Of a DNA stretch of 45,242 nt, positions 35,156-42,790 are shown piece after piece. The notes beneath the pieces are model-generated. The model did no database searches, had not been told where the DNA came from, and saw only the letters and a list, made by a program, of their open reading frames with translations. Every line of letters begins with the position of its first letter. Positions within the stretch are counted from its first letter, which is position 1. Source of the stretch: Flavobacterium sp. (GTDB lineage Bacteria; Bacteroidota; Bacteroidia; Chitinophagales; Chitinophagaceae); contig JASGCX010000012.1 of assembly GCA_030053925.1 (NCBI GenBank), positions 1-45,242 of the forward strand. Reading direction: 5' to 3'. Made by a program: the position numbers and the translations under genes.

Positions 35156-36580
35156 ATGAAGACATTTACAGTATTGCTTTTTTTGCCCGCTACCATGCTT
35201 TGTATCGGTGTAACTGCACAAGTAGCAAAGCCTAAAAAACAACTTGCAGCGCAGCAGCCTAAATTACCTGCAAAGCCTAATATTATTTACATACTTGCAG
35301 ATGATTTGGGTATTGGTGACCTAAGTGTATATGGCTCGGATAGTAACCGAACACCTATTATTGACGGCTTGGCCAAAAGTGGTATGTTGTTTAAACATGC
35401 TTATACTGCACCACTTTGCGGGCCTTCAAGAGCTTTAATTCTTACAGGGCGTTATGCCTTTAGAACAGGTGCTGTAAACCAAGATATGTGCGGCAATATA
35501 AAACCCGAGAATGAGGTTATGATTCCTTCGGTATTAAAGCAGCAAGGATACGTAACTTCTATGACAGGAAAATGGGGGCAGTTGCCCCTCAACCCATCTG
35601 ATTTTGGTTTTGATGATTACATACGCTTTAAAGGTAGTGGTGTGTTTTGGAGCAAAGAAAAAGCTAAAGCAGAAATATATACCGAAAACGGTGTAGACAA
35701 AGAGTTGGGCAAAAATTATATGCCCGATGTAATGCACAATCACTTGGTAAATTGGATTTCTGCTAACAAAAACAAACCATTTTTTTTATACTACTCGTTA
35801 GTACAAGTTCATGGCCAAATTTTAGCAACACCCGATAGTAAACCAGGAAGCGATTTTTATGCCGATAACTTGGCATATATGGATAAACTAGTTGGCAAAC
35901 TTTTAAAAACCTTAGATAGTTTAAAATTGCGCAAAAATACTTTAATTGTTTTTATGGGCGATAATGGTACTGCTGGCCCTTACGCAAAGCGTGGCACCAT
36001 TGGCGGTAAACCACTTTCTGGTAAAAAAGGAGAAATGCTAGAATGTGGTGCATTGGTGCCTACAATAGCTAACTGGCCTGGCGTAATTGCACCTAATCAA
36101 GTAACCAAAACTTTAATTGATGCTAGTGATTTACTACCAACTTTTGCCGACGTTGCTGGTGCACAATTACCTACAAAAAATGTAGTAGATGGTAGTAGTT
36201 TTTTACCGCAATTACTAGGAAAACAAGGCAAGCCCCGTGAGTGGATTTTTTGCGAACTAGGCAATAAATGGTATGTGCGTGATGCTAAATGGAAATTAAC
36301 TAGAGAAGACGAATTGTTTGATATGAGTAATGCTCCTTTTCAAGAAAAATTGATAACAGATTATCAGAATAATGCAGAGGCCAAAGAAGCACATGATCGT
36401 TTAAAACTGGTGTTAGAAAAGCTAAACCCTGCCGGTGGTATTGTAGATGATGCCGATGGTAGCGGTAGGCATGGTGCAAAAATTAAAGCAAGGGAAGCCA
36501 AAAAAAATGGCCAACCAGTAGAGGAAAAACAAAAAGAAAAAAAGAAAAAGAAGGACGTAAATAATTCCGATGGCGATTAA
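35156..36580 (+). CDS. Sulfatase, arylsulfatase-A-like (copy 3, distinct subfamily)
   Basis: 474 residues with signal peptide. Formylglycine site Cys88 in LCGPSRALILTG (C-x-P-x-R-x4-T-G intact), metal motif ADDLGIGDLSVYG and FMGDNGTAGPY. The type is clearly different from the two iduronate-2-sulfatase-like neighbours, so it should attack another sulfate position. The C-terminus ends in a highly charged Lys/Glu tail after residue 440 (EEKQKEKKKKKD), unusual for the family. It lies 16 bp after the FGE gene. Confidence 0.92.
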   Translation: MKTFTVLLFLPATMLCIGVTAQVAKPKKQLAAQQPKLPAKPNIIYILADDLGIGDLSVYGSDSNRTPIIDGLAKSGMLFKHAYTAPLCGPSRALILTGRYAFRTGAVNQDMCGNIKPENEVMIPSVLKQQGYVTSMTGKWGQLPLNPSDFGFDDYIRFKGSGVFWSKEKAKAEIYTENGVDKELGKNYMPDVMHNHLVNWISANKNKPFFLYYSLVQVHGQILATPDSKPGSDFYADNLAYMDKLVGKLLKTLDSLKLRKNTLIVFMGDNGTAGPYAKRGTIGGKPLSGKKGEMLECGALVPTIANWPGVIAPNQVTKTLIDASDLLPTFADVAGAQLPTKNVVDGSSFLPQLLGKQGKPREWIFCELGNKWYVRDAKWKLTREDELFDMSNAPFQEKLITDYQNNAEAKEAHDRLKLVLEKLNPAGGIVDDADGSGRHGAKIKAREAKKNGQPVEEKQKEKKKKKDVNNSDGD

Positions 36581-36590
36581 ATAAGAATCA

Positions 36591-37039
36591 ATCAAAAAAC
36601 TAGCTATCATATTTATTGGATGGTCAATCATCGGCTCCTGTAACCATACAGTGGCCATAACAGCTAGTACATTATTTATTCATGCAGGGCTTGGTTATTC
36701 TAATGCTTTGTTAGTACTATCTAGCGGTGTTAAAACAATTTATATAGCTGGTTTAACAGGCAATGGAAGCAATTTAGAAGTGCAAACAAAGGCAACATTT
36801 GCCAATATAAAAGCAGTGTTTGAAGCAGCTAGTGCTAGCCTAAAAGATATTGTAAAGATGAACACTTACATTGTTAATTACCAGCCTGAAAATATAGAAG
36901 TATTTAGAAAAGTAGGTAAAAAAATACTAGACGAAACCAATATGCAGCAAGCACTGTTATAGGCGTGCCTACATTGGCAGCAAAAGATACATTAATTGAA
37001 ATTGAAGCCATTGCAGTTGTGCCAATTAAAAGAAAATAA
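36591..37039 (+). pseudogene. Broken RidA-family lipoprotein gene
   Basis: Reading from 36591 gives KKLAIIFIGWSIIGSC, a lipoprotein signal with lipobox Cys, then the RidA domain (IHAGLGYSN, VYIAGLTG-type core, VQTKATFANIKAVFEAAS, DIVKMNTYIVNY). Two lesions are seen. The expected start codon is ATC (36591-36593) instead of ATG. Near 36950 the frame is lost: NMQQA runs to a TAG, while the next frame continues ASTVIGVPTLAAKDTLIEIE to a normal end at 37039. The shift is explained by loss of one GCAA from a GCAAGCAA. RidA deaminates reactive enamine/imine species; loss here is probably tolerated. Confidence 0.82.
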
Positions 37040-37068
37040 AAACCATTAAGAAATTATACACAAGAACA

Positions 37069-38280
37069 ATGATGAAAAGTAAAGTGACAATTTGTGTGGT
37101 TATCGCAATATGCATTTGCCTGAAAAGCCTATCACAAACGCAAGTAAAGTTGTCTAATACAGATTTAATCAAGTTGGATTTTAAAGCACTAGCTGTAAAA
37201 AAAACTAGGTTATTGTCAAAAGATACCTCCTTGTTACCTGCTTATAATGCACTCATAAAAACTGCCAATCAATTGCTTACTTATAAACCAGTAAGTGTAA
37301 TGGATAAAACAGATGTACCACCAAGCGGTAATAAACACGACTACATGAGCATTGGCCCTTATTGGTGGCCTAATCCTAATACTCCTAATGGTTTGCCTTA
37401 TATCAGAAAAGATGGTGAGGTAAATCCAGAAGTAAAAAACTTTCCCGATAAAGAGAATATGCCCAAACTATGCGAGAATATCTACAATCTTTCATTGGCC
37501 TATTATTTTTCTAACGATGAAAAATATGCCAAGCACGCTAGTAAATTATTGCAAGTTTGGTTTCTTGATTCTGCTACTAAAATGAACCCAAACCTAAACT
37601 ATGGCCAAGCTATAAAAGGTGTTACAGAAGGTAGGGCCGAAGGTATTATAGATACAAGGCAATTCATTTTTGCCCTAGATGGTGTGGCACTTTTAAAAGG
37701 TTCAAAAGATTGGACTAATGAAAAAGATGCAGCACTAAAGCAATGGTTTTCACAATTTTTAAATTGGTTAAACACAAGCAAAATAGGTAAGGATGAAATG
37801 GATGCAAATAACAACCACGGTGTGTGGTTTGATGCACAAGCATTGGCAATTGCTTTGTATGTAGGTAATACTACTATGGCTAATGAAATAGTTGGTACCA
37901 CTGCAAAAAGATTAGATGCGCAAGCAAATAATGAAGGCTTATTTCCATTAGAGTTACAGCGAACAACATCTTTGCATTACTCGGTATTTATTATGAATGC
38001 CTTTACAATTGTTGCTCAACTATCTGAGCAAACAAGTACTAATTTTTGGACTCTTGAAACACCGTCTGGTAAATCTTTTAAAAAATGTGTTGAGGCGATA
38101 ATACCATTTATTACCAAACAAAAGGAGTGGACTTACCCAGAAATAAAACCCTTTCAAGTAACAGATGCTTACCCTTTATTGCTTCATGCTGGTAACAAAT
38201 ACAAACATCCTAAATACCTCGATTTTATTAAAACAACTACTAAGGGTAGTTACGATAAACTTCTTTTAAATCTTTTCTAA
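37069..38280 (+). CDS. PF05426 alginate-lyase-fold polysaccharide lyase (PL38-like, copy 2)
   Basis: 403 residues with signal peptide. Domain signatures: IGPYWWPNPNTPNGLPYIRKDG (95-116), KMNPNLNYGQAIKG (171-184), catalytic NNNHG (247-251), and Arg298 with Tyr304 in ELQRTTSLHYS. This copy keeps the NNHGVWFDAQ context typical of active family members, where the copy at 28,258 has NNHATCWVMQ. It is predicted to be a periplasmic endo- or exo-lyase on a uronate polymer. It is followed after 18 bp by kduI. Confidence 0.9.
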   Translation: MMKSKVTICVVIAICICLKSLSQTQVKLSNTDLIKLDFKALAVKKTRLLSKDTSLLPAYNALIKTANQLLTYKPVSVMDKTDVPPSGNKHDYMSIGPYWWPNPNTPNGLPYIRKDGEVNPEVKNFPDKENMPKLCENIYNLSLAYYFSNDEKYAKHASKLLQVWFLDSATKMNPNLNYGQAIKGVTEGRAEGIIDTRQFIFALDGVALLKGSKDWTNEKDAALKQWFSQFLNWLNTSKIGKDEMDANNNHGVWFDAQALAIALYVGNTTMANEIVGTTAKRLDAQANNEGLFPLELQRTTSLHYSVFIMNAFTIVAQLSEQTSTNFWTLETPSGKSFKKCVEAIIPFITKQKEWTYPEIKPFQVTDAYPLLLHAGNKYKHPKYLDFIKTTTKGSYDKLLLNLF

Positions 38281-38298
38281 ACAACAATAAATAATTTT

Positions 38299-39129
38299 AT
38301 GCAAGTACGATTTCAGAATAGTCCAAAAGAAACAAGCGCAATGAATACGCAGCAATTGCGTGATAATTTTCTAGTTCAAAACTTAATGCAGCCAGGCAAA
38401 ATAGAATTGGTGTATTCTCATTTTGACCGATTAATTATTGGTGGTGTTGTGCCTACAACTGCGGCTATTAGTTTGCCAAATGAAGATGAATTAAAAGCTA
38501 ATTTCTTTCTTGAGAGGAGAGAAATGGGCATCATTAATATTGGCGGTAAAGGTACTGTAACTGCCGATGGTGCTGACTTTGCAATAGAGAAGCTTGAATG
38601 TGTGTACTTAGGTAAAGGCACTAAACACGTAGCTTTTACAAGTATAAATGCAGATGAACCTGCCATGTTCTATTTGCTTTCCTTACCAGCGCATCACAGC
38701 TATCCAAACAAAAGTATCACAAAGGCCCAAGCCTCACCTGTGCACTTAGGCGATATTACTACATCTAACAAGCGTACCATTTACAAATACATTCATAACG
38801 ATGGTACACAAAGTTGCCAGTTAGTAATGGGTTTAACGGTGTTAGAAGCAGGTAGCGTATGGAACTCTGTGCCGCCACATACACATACTCGAAGAATGGA
38901 AGCATATTTCTATTTCGATGTACATCCCGACCACCGAGTAATGCATTTTATGGGCGAGCCTCAAGAAACAAGGCACTTGATTATAGCCAATAACGAAGCC
39001 GCTATTTCTGCACCATGGAGTATGCATTTTGGTGTAGGCACCGCAAGCTATGGTTTTATATGGGGCATGGCAGGCGAAAACAAAGAGTTTACCGATATGG
39101 ACCCGCAACCAATAGCAAGCTTGAAGTAG
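38299..39129 (+). CDS. kduI: 5-dehydro-4-deoxy-D-glucuronate isomerase KduI
   Basis: 276 residues, full length. Zinc ligands of the cupin are visible: His194, His196 and Glu201 in PPHTHTRRMEAY, and His243 in WSMHFG. It isomerises DKI (the same compound as DEH) to DKII, which a KduD-type reductase turns into 2-keto-3-deoxygluconate. Cytosolic, no signal. Together with KdgF and the SDR at 41,903 it gives a complete KdgF-KduI-KduD route. Heptanucleotide repeats begin at the base after its stop. Confidence 0.95.
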   Translation: MQVRFQNSPKETSAMNTQQLRDNFLVQNLMQPGKIELVYSHFDRLIIGGVVPTTAAISLPNEDELKANFFLERREMGIINIGGKGTVTADGADFAIEKLECVYLGKGTKHVAFTSINADEPAMFYLLSLPAHHSYPNKSITKAQASPVHLGDITTSNKRTIYKYIHNDGTQSCQLVMGLTVLEAGSVWNSVPPHTHTRRMEAYFYFDVHPDHRVMHFMGEPQETRHLIIANNEAAISAPWSMHFGVGTASYGFIWGMAGENKEFTDMDPQPIASLK

Positions 39130-39264
39130 TTGCCAGTTACTGGTTAGTAGTTGCTGGTTACTGGTTGCTAGTTGCTGGTTACTGGTTACTGGTTGCTAGT
39201 TGCTGGTTACTGGTTACTGGTTGCTGGTATTAACTATTGACTATTGACTATTGACTATTGACTA
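39130..39264. repeat. Heptanucleotide repeat array TTRCTGG x14 and TTGACTA x5
   Basis: From the base after the kduI stop, 14 consecutive 7-bp units (mostly TTACTGG or TTGCTGG; variants TTGCCAG, TTGCTAG, TTAGTAG) run to 39227. After 2 bp come TTAACTA and four TTGACTA (to 39264). TTACTGG is the reverse complement of the CCAGTAA unit before hscB. The plus frame through it is only repeat translation. Confidence 0.95.
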
Positions 39265-39292
39265 TGACCCATCACCCATAAAATAAAAACGC

Positions 39293-40180
39293 ATGAAAAA
39301 GTTAGTCATCATTTTTAGCGCAATGCTAGCATTTACTGCACAGGCACAAACCGATACTGCGGTAGTAAAAAAAGTAGTGTATCCAAAAGGTTACGAAGAG
39401 AAGATTGACGCCGTGTATAGCCAAATTGGTGATTGGAAAGGCAGAGAAGATATTTATTACAACCCAACAGCAGCAAGGCCTACACCAGTTGTATTTAATA
39501 TTCATGGCGGCGGCTGGAACCATGGTGTAAAAGAAGGACAAGGCGGTTTTGCAGCCTTTTTTAAAATGGGTTTTGCAGTGGCAAATATTGAATATCGATT
39601 AACCGGGCAAGCCAAAGCACCTGCTGCTGTTGAAGATGTAAGAGCGGCTATTTTATACGTAGTGCAGCACGCAAAAGAATTAAATATTGACCCCAATAAA
39701 ATAATAGTAATGGGCGGCAGTGCTGGTGGGCATTTGGCATTGATGGCAGGGTTGTTACAAAATGATAATCGCTTTGATGGTGCGTATAAACATGTGAAAG
39801 GTTACACCATTGCAGCTATTATAGACAAGTATGGTATTACAGATGTTTGGGACTGGGCTTATGGACCAAACATCAGAAGCAAAAGTGCCACTAACTGGCT
39901 TGGCGATAAAGCAAAAGACGAAGCATTTGCTAAGTCTGTATCGCCAATTTACTATGTAAAAAAAACTAGCCCACCAACATTTATTGTACATGGCGATGCA
40001 GACCCAACAGTGCCATATCAACAATCGGTAGACTTGAAAAAAAAGTATGATGAAGTGGCCTGTAAAAGTGAGTTCATGACCATTTCTGGTGGTAAGCATG
40101 GCGGCTTTGAAAAAGATACAAACACAGAAATGACCAATGCAATTATGGCGTTTATAAAAAGTTTAGATGCTTTTAAATAA
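39293..40180 (+). CDS. Exported alpha/beta hydrolase (BD-FAE-like esterase)
   Basis: 295 residues with signal peptide (MKKLVIIFSAMLAFTAQAQ). Oxyanion motif NIHGGGWNHG, nucleophile elbow MGGSAGGHLA with Ser143, acid Asp237 in VHGDADPTVPY, His269 in GGKHGGFE: a complete triad. The fold class includes feruloyl and acetyl esterases and other carbohydrate esterases. With the hydrolase at 29,496 it suggests that the natural polymer carries ester groups. Its stop overlaps the ATG of the decayed frame that follows (TAATG). Confidence 0.88.
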   Translation: MKKLVIIFSAMLAFTAQAQTDTAVVKKVVYPKGYEEKIDAVYSQIGDWKGREDIYYNPTAARPTPVVFNIHGGGWNHGVKEGQGGFAAFFKMGFAVANIEYRLTGQAKAPAAVEDVRAAILYVVQHAKELNIDPNKIIVMGGSAGGHLALMAGLLQNDNRFDGAYKHVKGYTIAAIIDKYGITDVWDWAYGPNIRSKSATNWLGDKAKDEAFAKSVSPIYYVKKTSPPTFIVHGDADPTVPYQQSVDLKKKYDEVACKSEFMTISGGKHGGFEKDTNTEMTNAIMAFIKSLDAFK

Positions 40181-40541
40181 TGAAAAGAAATAGCAACATA
40201 TAGTTGGTTTGTATTTTACTGGCAGTAGTATTTACATGCAAGTTACAAGCGCAAACTGTGTTACAAGTAGATGCTGCAAGTAATGCGTACACGGTAATTA
40301 ATAGCGTACTAGCACCTAGCGCAAATGCCATTGAAACGCCCTACCAAACAAGTGGCGGCTCGGTGTAGGTAGCCATCCAATTTTTGGTAGGCACATTCAA
40401 ATGGTGTACGATGCCGAGTTAGATAAGTACGTGTTTCAATTTCTAATTCAGGTAAACACTGTGCTTGATAATGATATTGCTACCCGTGATAACAAAAGCT
40501 TTACAGCTAAGGCTTTGAGTGTAAATAATGTGTTGAAGTAA
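40180..40541 (+). pseudogene. Decayed secreted protein gene
   Basis: From ATG 40180 the frame reads MKRNSNI, then TAG at 40201, then a signal-like LVCILLAVVFTCKLQAQ and TVLQVDAASNAYTVINSVLAP. Near 40364 the frame is lost at a second stop, and the next frame carries GSHPIFGRHIQMVYDAELDK followed by YVFQFLIQV. The C-terminal part is missing, ending at TAA 40541. At least three lesions: nonsense, frameshift, truncation. The D-x-EL-x-KYVF arrangement recalls the N-terminal strands of some large beta-sandwich polysaccharide lyases, but I cannot assign a family. It is probably a lost enzyme of the locus. Confidence 0.65.
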
Positions 40542-40602
40542 GTAACTAAAAATAGAATGACTATAAAATCAATTTTTTCATTTAAACTATACTAAAACAG
40601 TG

Positions 40603-41892
40603 ATGAAAATAAAAGGCTTACGTTGGTGGATTATTGCATTGATAGGGCTTTCTACAGTTATCAACTATATTGATAGAAGTGCCATAAATATCATGTGGCC
40701 ATACATTTATAAAGAGTTTGGCATAGCCGAGGTAGATAATAAAAATGCCTTGGCTTATATCACTACATTTTTTATGATTGCCTATGCTTTAGGGCAAACC
40801 TTAACGGGCAAAATGATGGATGCAATTGGTACACGTTTGGGCATGGCTGTATCTATTGTAGGTTGGAGCATTTCTATTGCCCTACATGCTTTTGCAAAAG
40901 GCTTATCATCGTTTGGTATTTTTAGGTTTTTACTAGGTTTAAGCGAAGCTGGTAACTGGCCTGGCGCTACCAAAAGCAATGCAGAGTGGTTTCCTGCAAA
41001 AGAGCGTGGTATTGCACAAGGTATTTTTGGTGCAGGTGCATCTTTAGGGGCTGTTGTAGCTGCGCCTTTTATAGCGGGCTTATACATTGCTTTTGGGTGG
41101 CGGGCTACATTTGTAGGTATAGCCGGGCTGGGTATTTTATGGGTAATACCTTGGTTGTTCATTAATAAATCTACACCCGATAAACATCCATGGATTACCG
41201 AAGATGAACAAGCCCATATTTTGAGCGATGTAACGCTTAATCCTACAGCAACTCAGCAATCGCAAGCATACACTTGGAAGCAATTGTTACGCTTTAAAAA
41301 TACTTGGGGCATTTTATCGTCTCGCTTTTTTATTGACCCTGTTTGGTGGCTGTTTGTAACCTGGCTACCTACATTTTTAAAAGAGCAATTTCATTTCGAT
41401 ATTAAGCAAGTAGGTGCTTTTGCATGGGTGCCTTATTTGTTTGCCGCTATTGGTGGCTTGCTTGGTGGTTATTTCGCTTCGCAAAAAATTAAGCATGGTA
41501 CCAATGCTGCTACTGCACGTAAACAAGCATTTACAATAGGTTGTGTTATTATGCTTGCATCGCTTGCTACCACTGCATTTTATTTAGAATCGTTAAAAGA
41601 GCATATTAATTTGGCAATAGGCTTAATTAGTGCAACGCTGTTTGGTTTTCAATTTTTAATAGGCAATGTACAAACCTTGCCATCAGATTATTTCAGCGGT
41701 AAAAATGTAGGTATCGTATCTGGTATGGGCGGCACCGCCGCAGTTGTAGGTACTTTGTTTACTACGTTATCTGTACCGTTAATTACCAAAACAGGTTACG
41801 TGTCTTTCTTCATTTTAGGCAGTGTATTAGTGCCATTGGCATGGTTGAGTATCATGTTCATCACTTCAAAAAAACAATCCATTACTTTATAA
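40603..41892 (+). CDS. MFS transporter, hexuronate (ExuT)-like
   Basis: 429 residues from ATG 40603 (a GTG lies one codon upstream). About 12 membrane segments. The start RWWIIALIGLSTVINYIDRSAINIMWPYI and the loop-2/3 GKMMDAIGTRLGMAV and GLSEAGNWPGATKSNAEWFPAKERGIAQGIF motifs are those of anion:cation symporters of the ExuT/GudP/TtuB group. It should carry uronates, here probably unsaturated monomers or DEH, from periplasm to cytosol, linking the periplasmic lyases with cytosolic KdgF and KduI. It lies 10 bp before the SDR gene. Confidence 0.92.
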   Translation: MKIKGLRWWIIALIGLSTVINYIDRSAINIMWPYIYKEFGIAEVDNKNALAYITTFFMIAYALGQTLTGKMMDAIGTRLGMAVSIVGWSISIALHAFAKGLSSFGIFRFLLGLSEAGNWPGATKSNAEWFPAKERGIAQGIFGAGASLGAVVAAPFIAGLYIAFGWRATFVGIAGLGILWVIPWLFINKSTPDKHPWITEDEQAHILSDVTLNPTATQQSQAYTWKQLLRFKNTWGILSSRFFIDPVWWLFVTWLPTFLKEQFHFDIKQVGAFAWVPYLFAAIGGLLGGYFASQKIKHGTNAATARKQAFTIGCVIMLASLATTAFYLESLKEHINLAIGLISATLFGFQFLIGNVQTLPSDYFSGKNVGIVSGMGGTAAVVGTLFTTLSVPLITKTGYVSFFILGSVLVPLAWLSIMFITSKKQSITL

Positions 41893-41902
41893 ATTCTATA
41901 GT

Positions 41903-42655
41903 ATGAAACTCAATAACAAAGTAGCAATAGTAACTGGTGGTGCTAGAGATATTGGTAGAGCCGTTTCTTTAAAATTGGCAAGCGAAGGTGCTAAAGTAGT
42001 AGTTAATTATTTAAGCAATACCGCATTGGCAGATGAAACAATTGCCTTGATAAAAGCTGCTGGTGGCGAAGCAATTGCTGTAAAAGCCGATGTTACGAAA
42101 GCTAATGATGTAGCACGTTTGATAGAAATGACACAGCAAACTTTTGGTACAGATATTCATGTGCTGGTAAATGTAACCGGTGGCCTTGTTGCAAGAAAAT
42201 TATTGGCCGATATGGATGAAGACTTCTGGGATTTTGTGATGAATGTAAATGTGAAATCGGCGTTTTTAACTACTAAGCAAGTAGTGCCTTACATGCCTGC
42301 TGGCGGTGCTATTATTAACTTCTCATCGCAGGCAGGCCGCGATGGTGGCGGTTTTGGCGCATCGGCCTATGCAACAGGTAAAGCTGCTGTAGCCACTTTT
42401 ACAAGAGCTATGGCAAAAGAACTTGGGCCACAAGGTATTCGTGTTAATGCAGTGGATCCTGGCATGATTGCCACTTCTTTTCATGACACATTTACAAAGC
42501 CCGAAGTACGAACCGCAGTGGCTAATGGCACACCTTTACGTAGGCAAGGCTATGCTAAAGAAGTAGCCGATTTAGTGGCATATTTGGCTAGCGATGAAAG
42601 TAGTTTTATTACTGGTACTAATATCGATATTAATGGCGGTACCTACTTTTCGTAA
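41903..42655 (+). CDS. SDR-family oxidoreductase (KduD/DehR-type)
   Basis: 250 residues. Classical short-chain dehydrogenase: cofactor motif TGGARDIGRA (11-20), DV at 63-64, and the catalytic Ser141/142, Tyr156 and Lys160 (SAYATGK). C-terminal FITGTNIDINGGTYFS closes the fold. With kduI in the same operon the best role is reduction of DKII to 2-keto-3-deoxy-D-gluconate (KduD). Direct DEH reduction (DehR-like) is the alternative, since both enzymes are SDRs. Cofactor preference cannot be decided by eye. The KDG kinase and aldolase that would follow are not in the window. Confidence 0.88.
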   Translation: MKLNNKVAIVTGGARDIGRAVSLKLASEGAKVVVNYLSNTALADETIALIKAAGGEAIAVKADVTKANDVARLIEMTQQTFGTDIHVLVNVTGGLVARKLLADMDEDFWDFVMNVNVKSAFLTTKQVVPYMPAGGAIINFSSQAGRDGGGFGASAYATGKAAVATFTRAMAKELGPQGIRVNAVDPGMIATSFHDTFTKPEVRTAVANGTPLRRQGYAKEVADLVAYLASDESSFITGTNIDINGGTYFS

Positions 42656-42708
42656 AGAAATAGTTATGTAACAAACATTCAGCTAAAGCCAAGCTGTACT
42701 TGCGTTAC

Positions 42709-42726
42709 ATGCCGTTTCTACGGCAT
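42709..42726. other. Intergenic hairpin before the second PL6 gene
   Basis: Perfect 7-bp stem ATGCCGT / ACGGCAT with loop TTCT and no U-run, in the 135-bp gap between the SDR and PL6 genes. It could be a processing site or weak attenuator rather than a terminator. Confidence 0.4.
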
Positions 42727-42790
42727 CCCGATGTTACATTTGAATTGGACCTTAAACTGTAGCAATTTTATTAAGCAAATAAAAATCGAA

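Noticed and set aside
39015-39233. ORF running from kduI into the heptamer array
   Set aside because: Its first half is kduI in another frame, its second half repeat translation.
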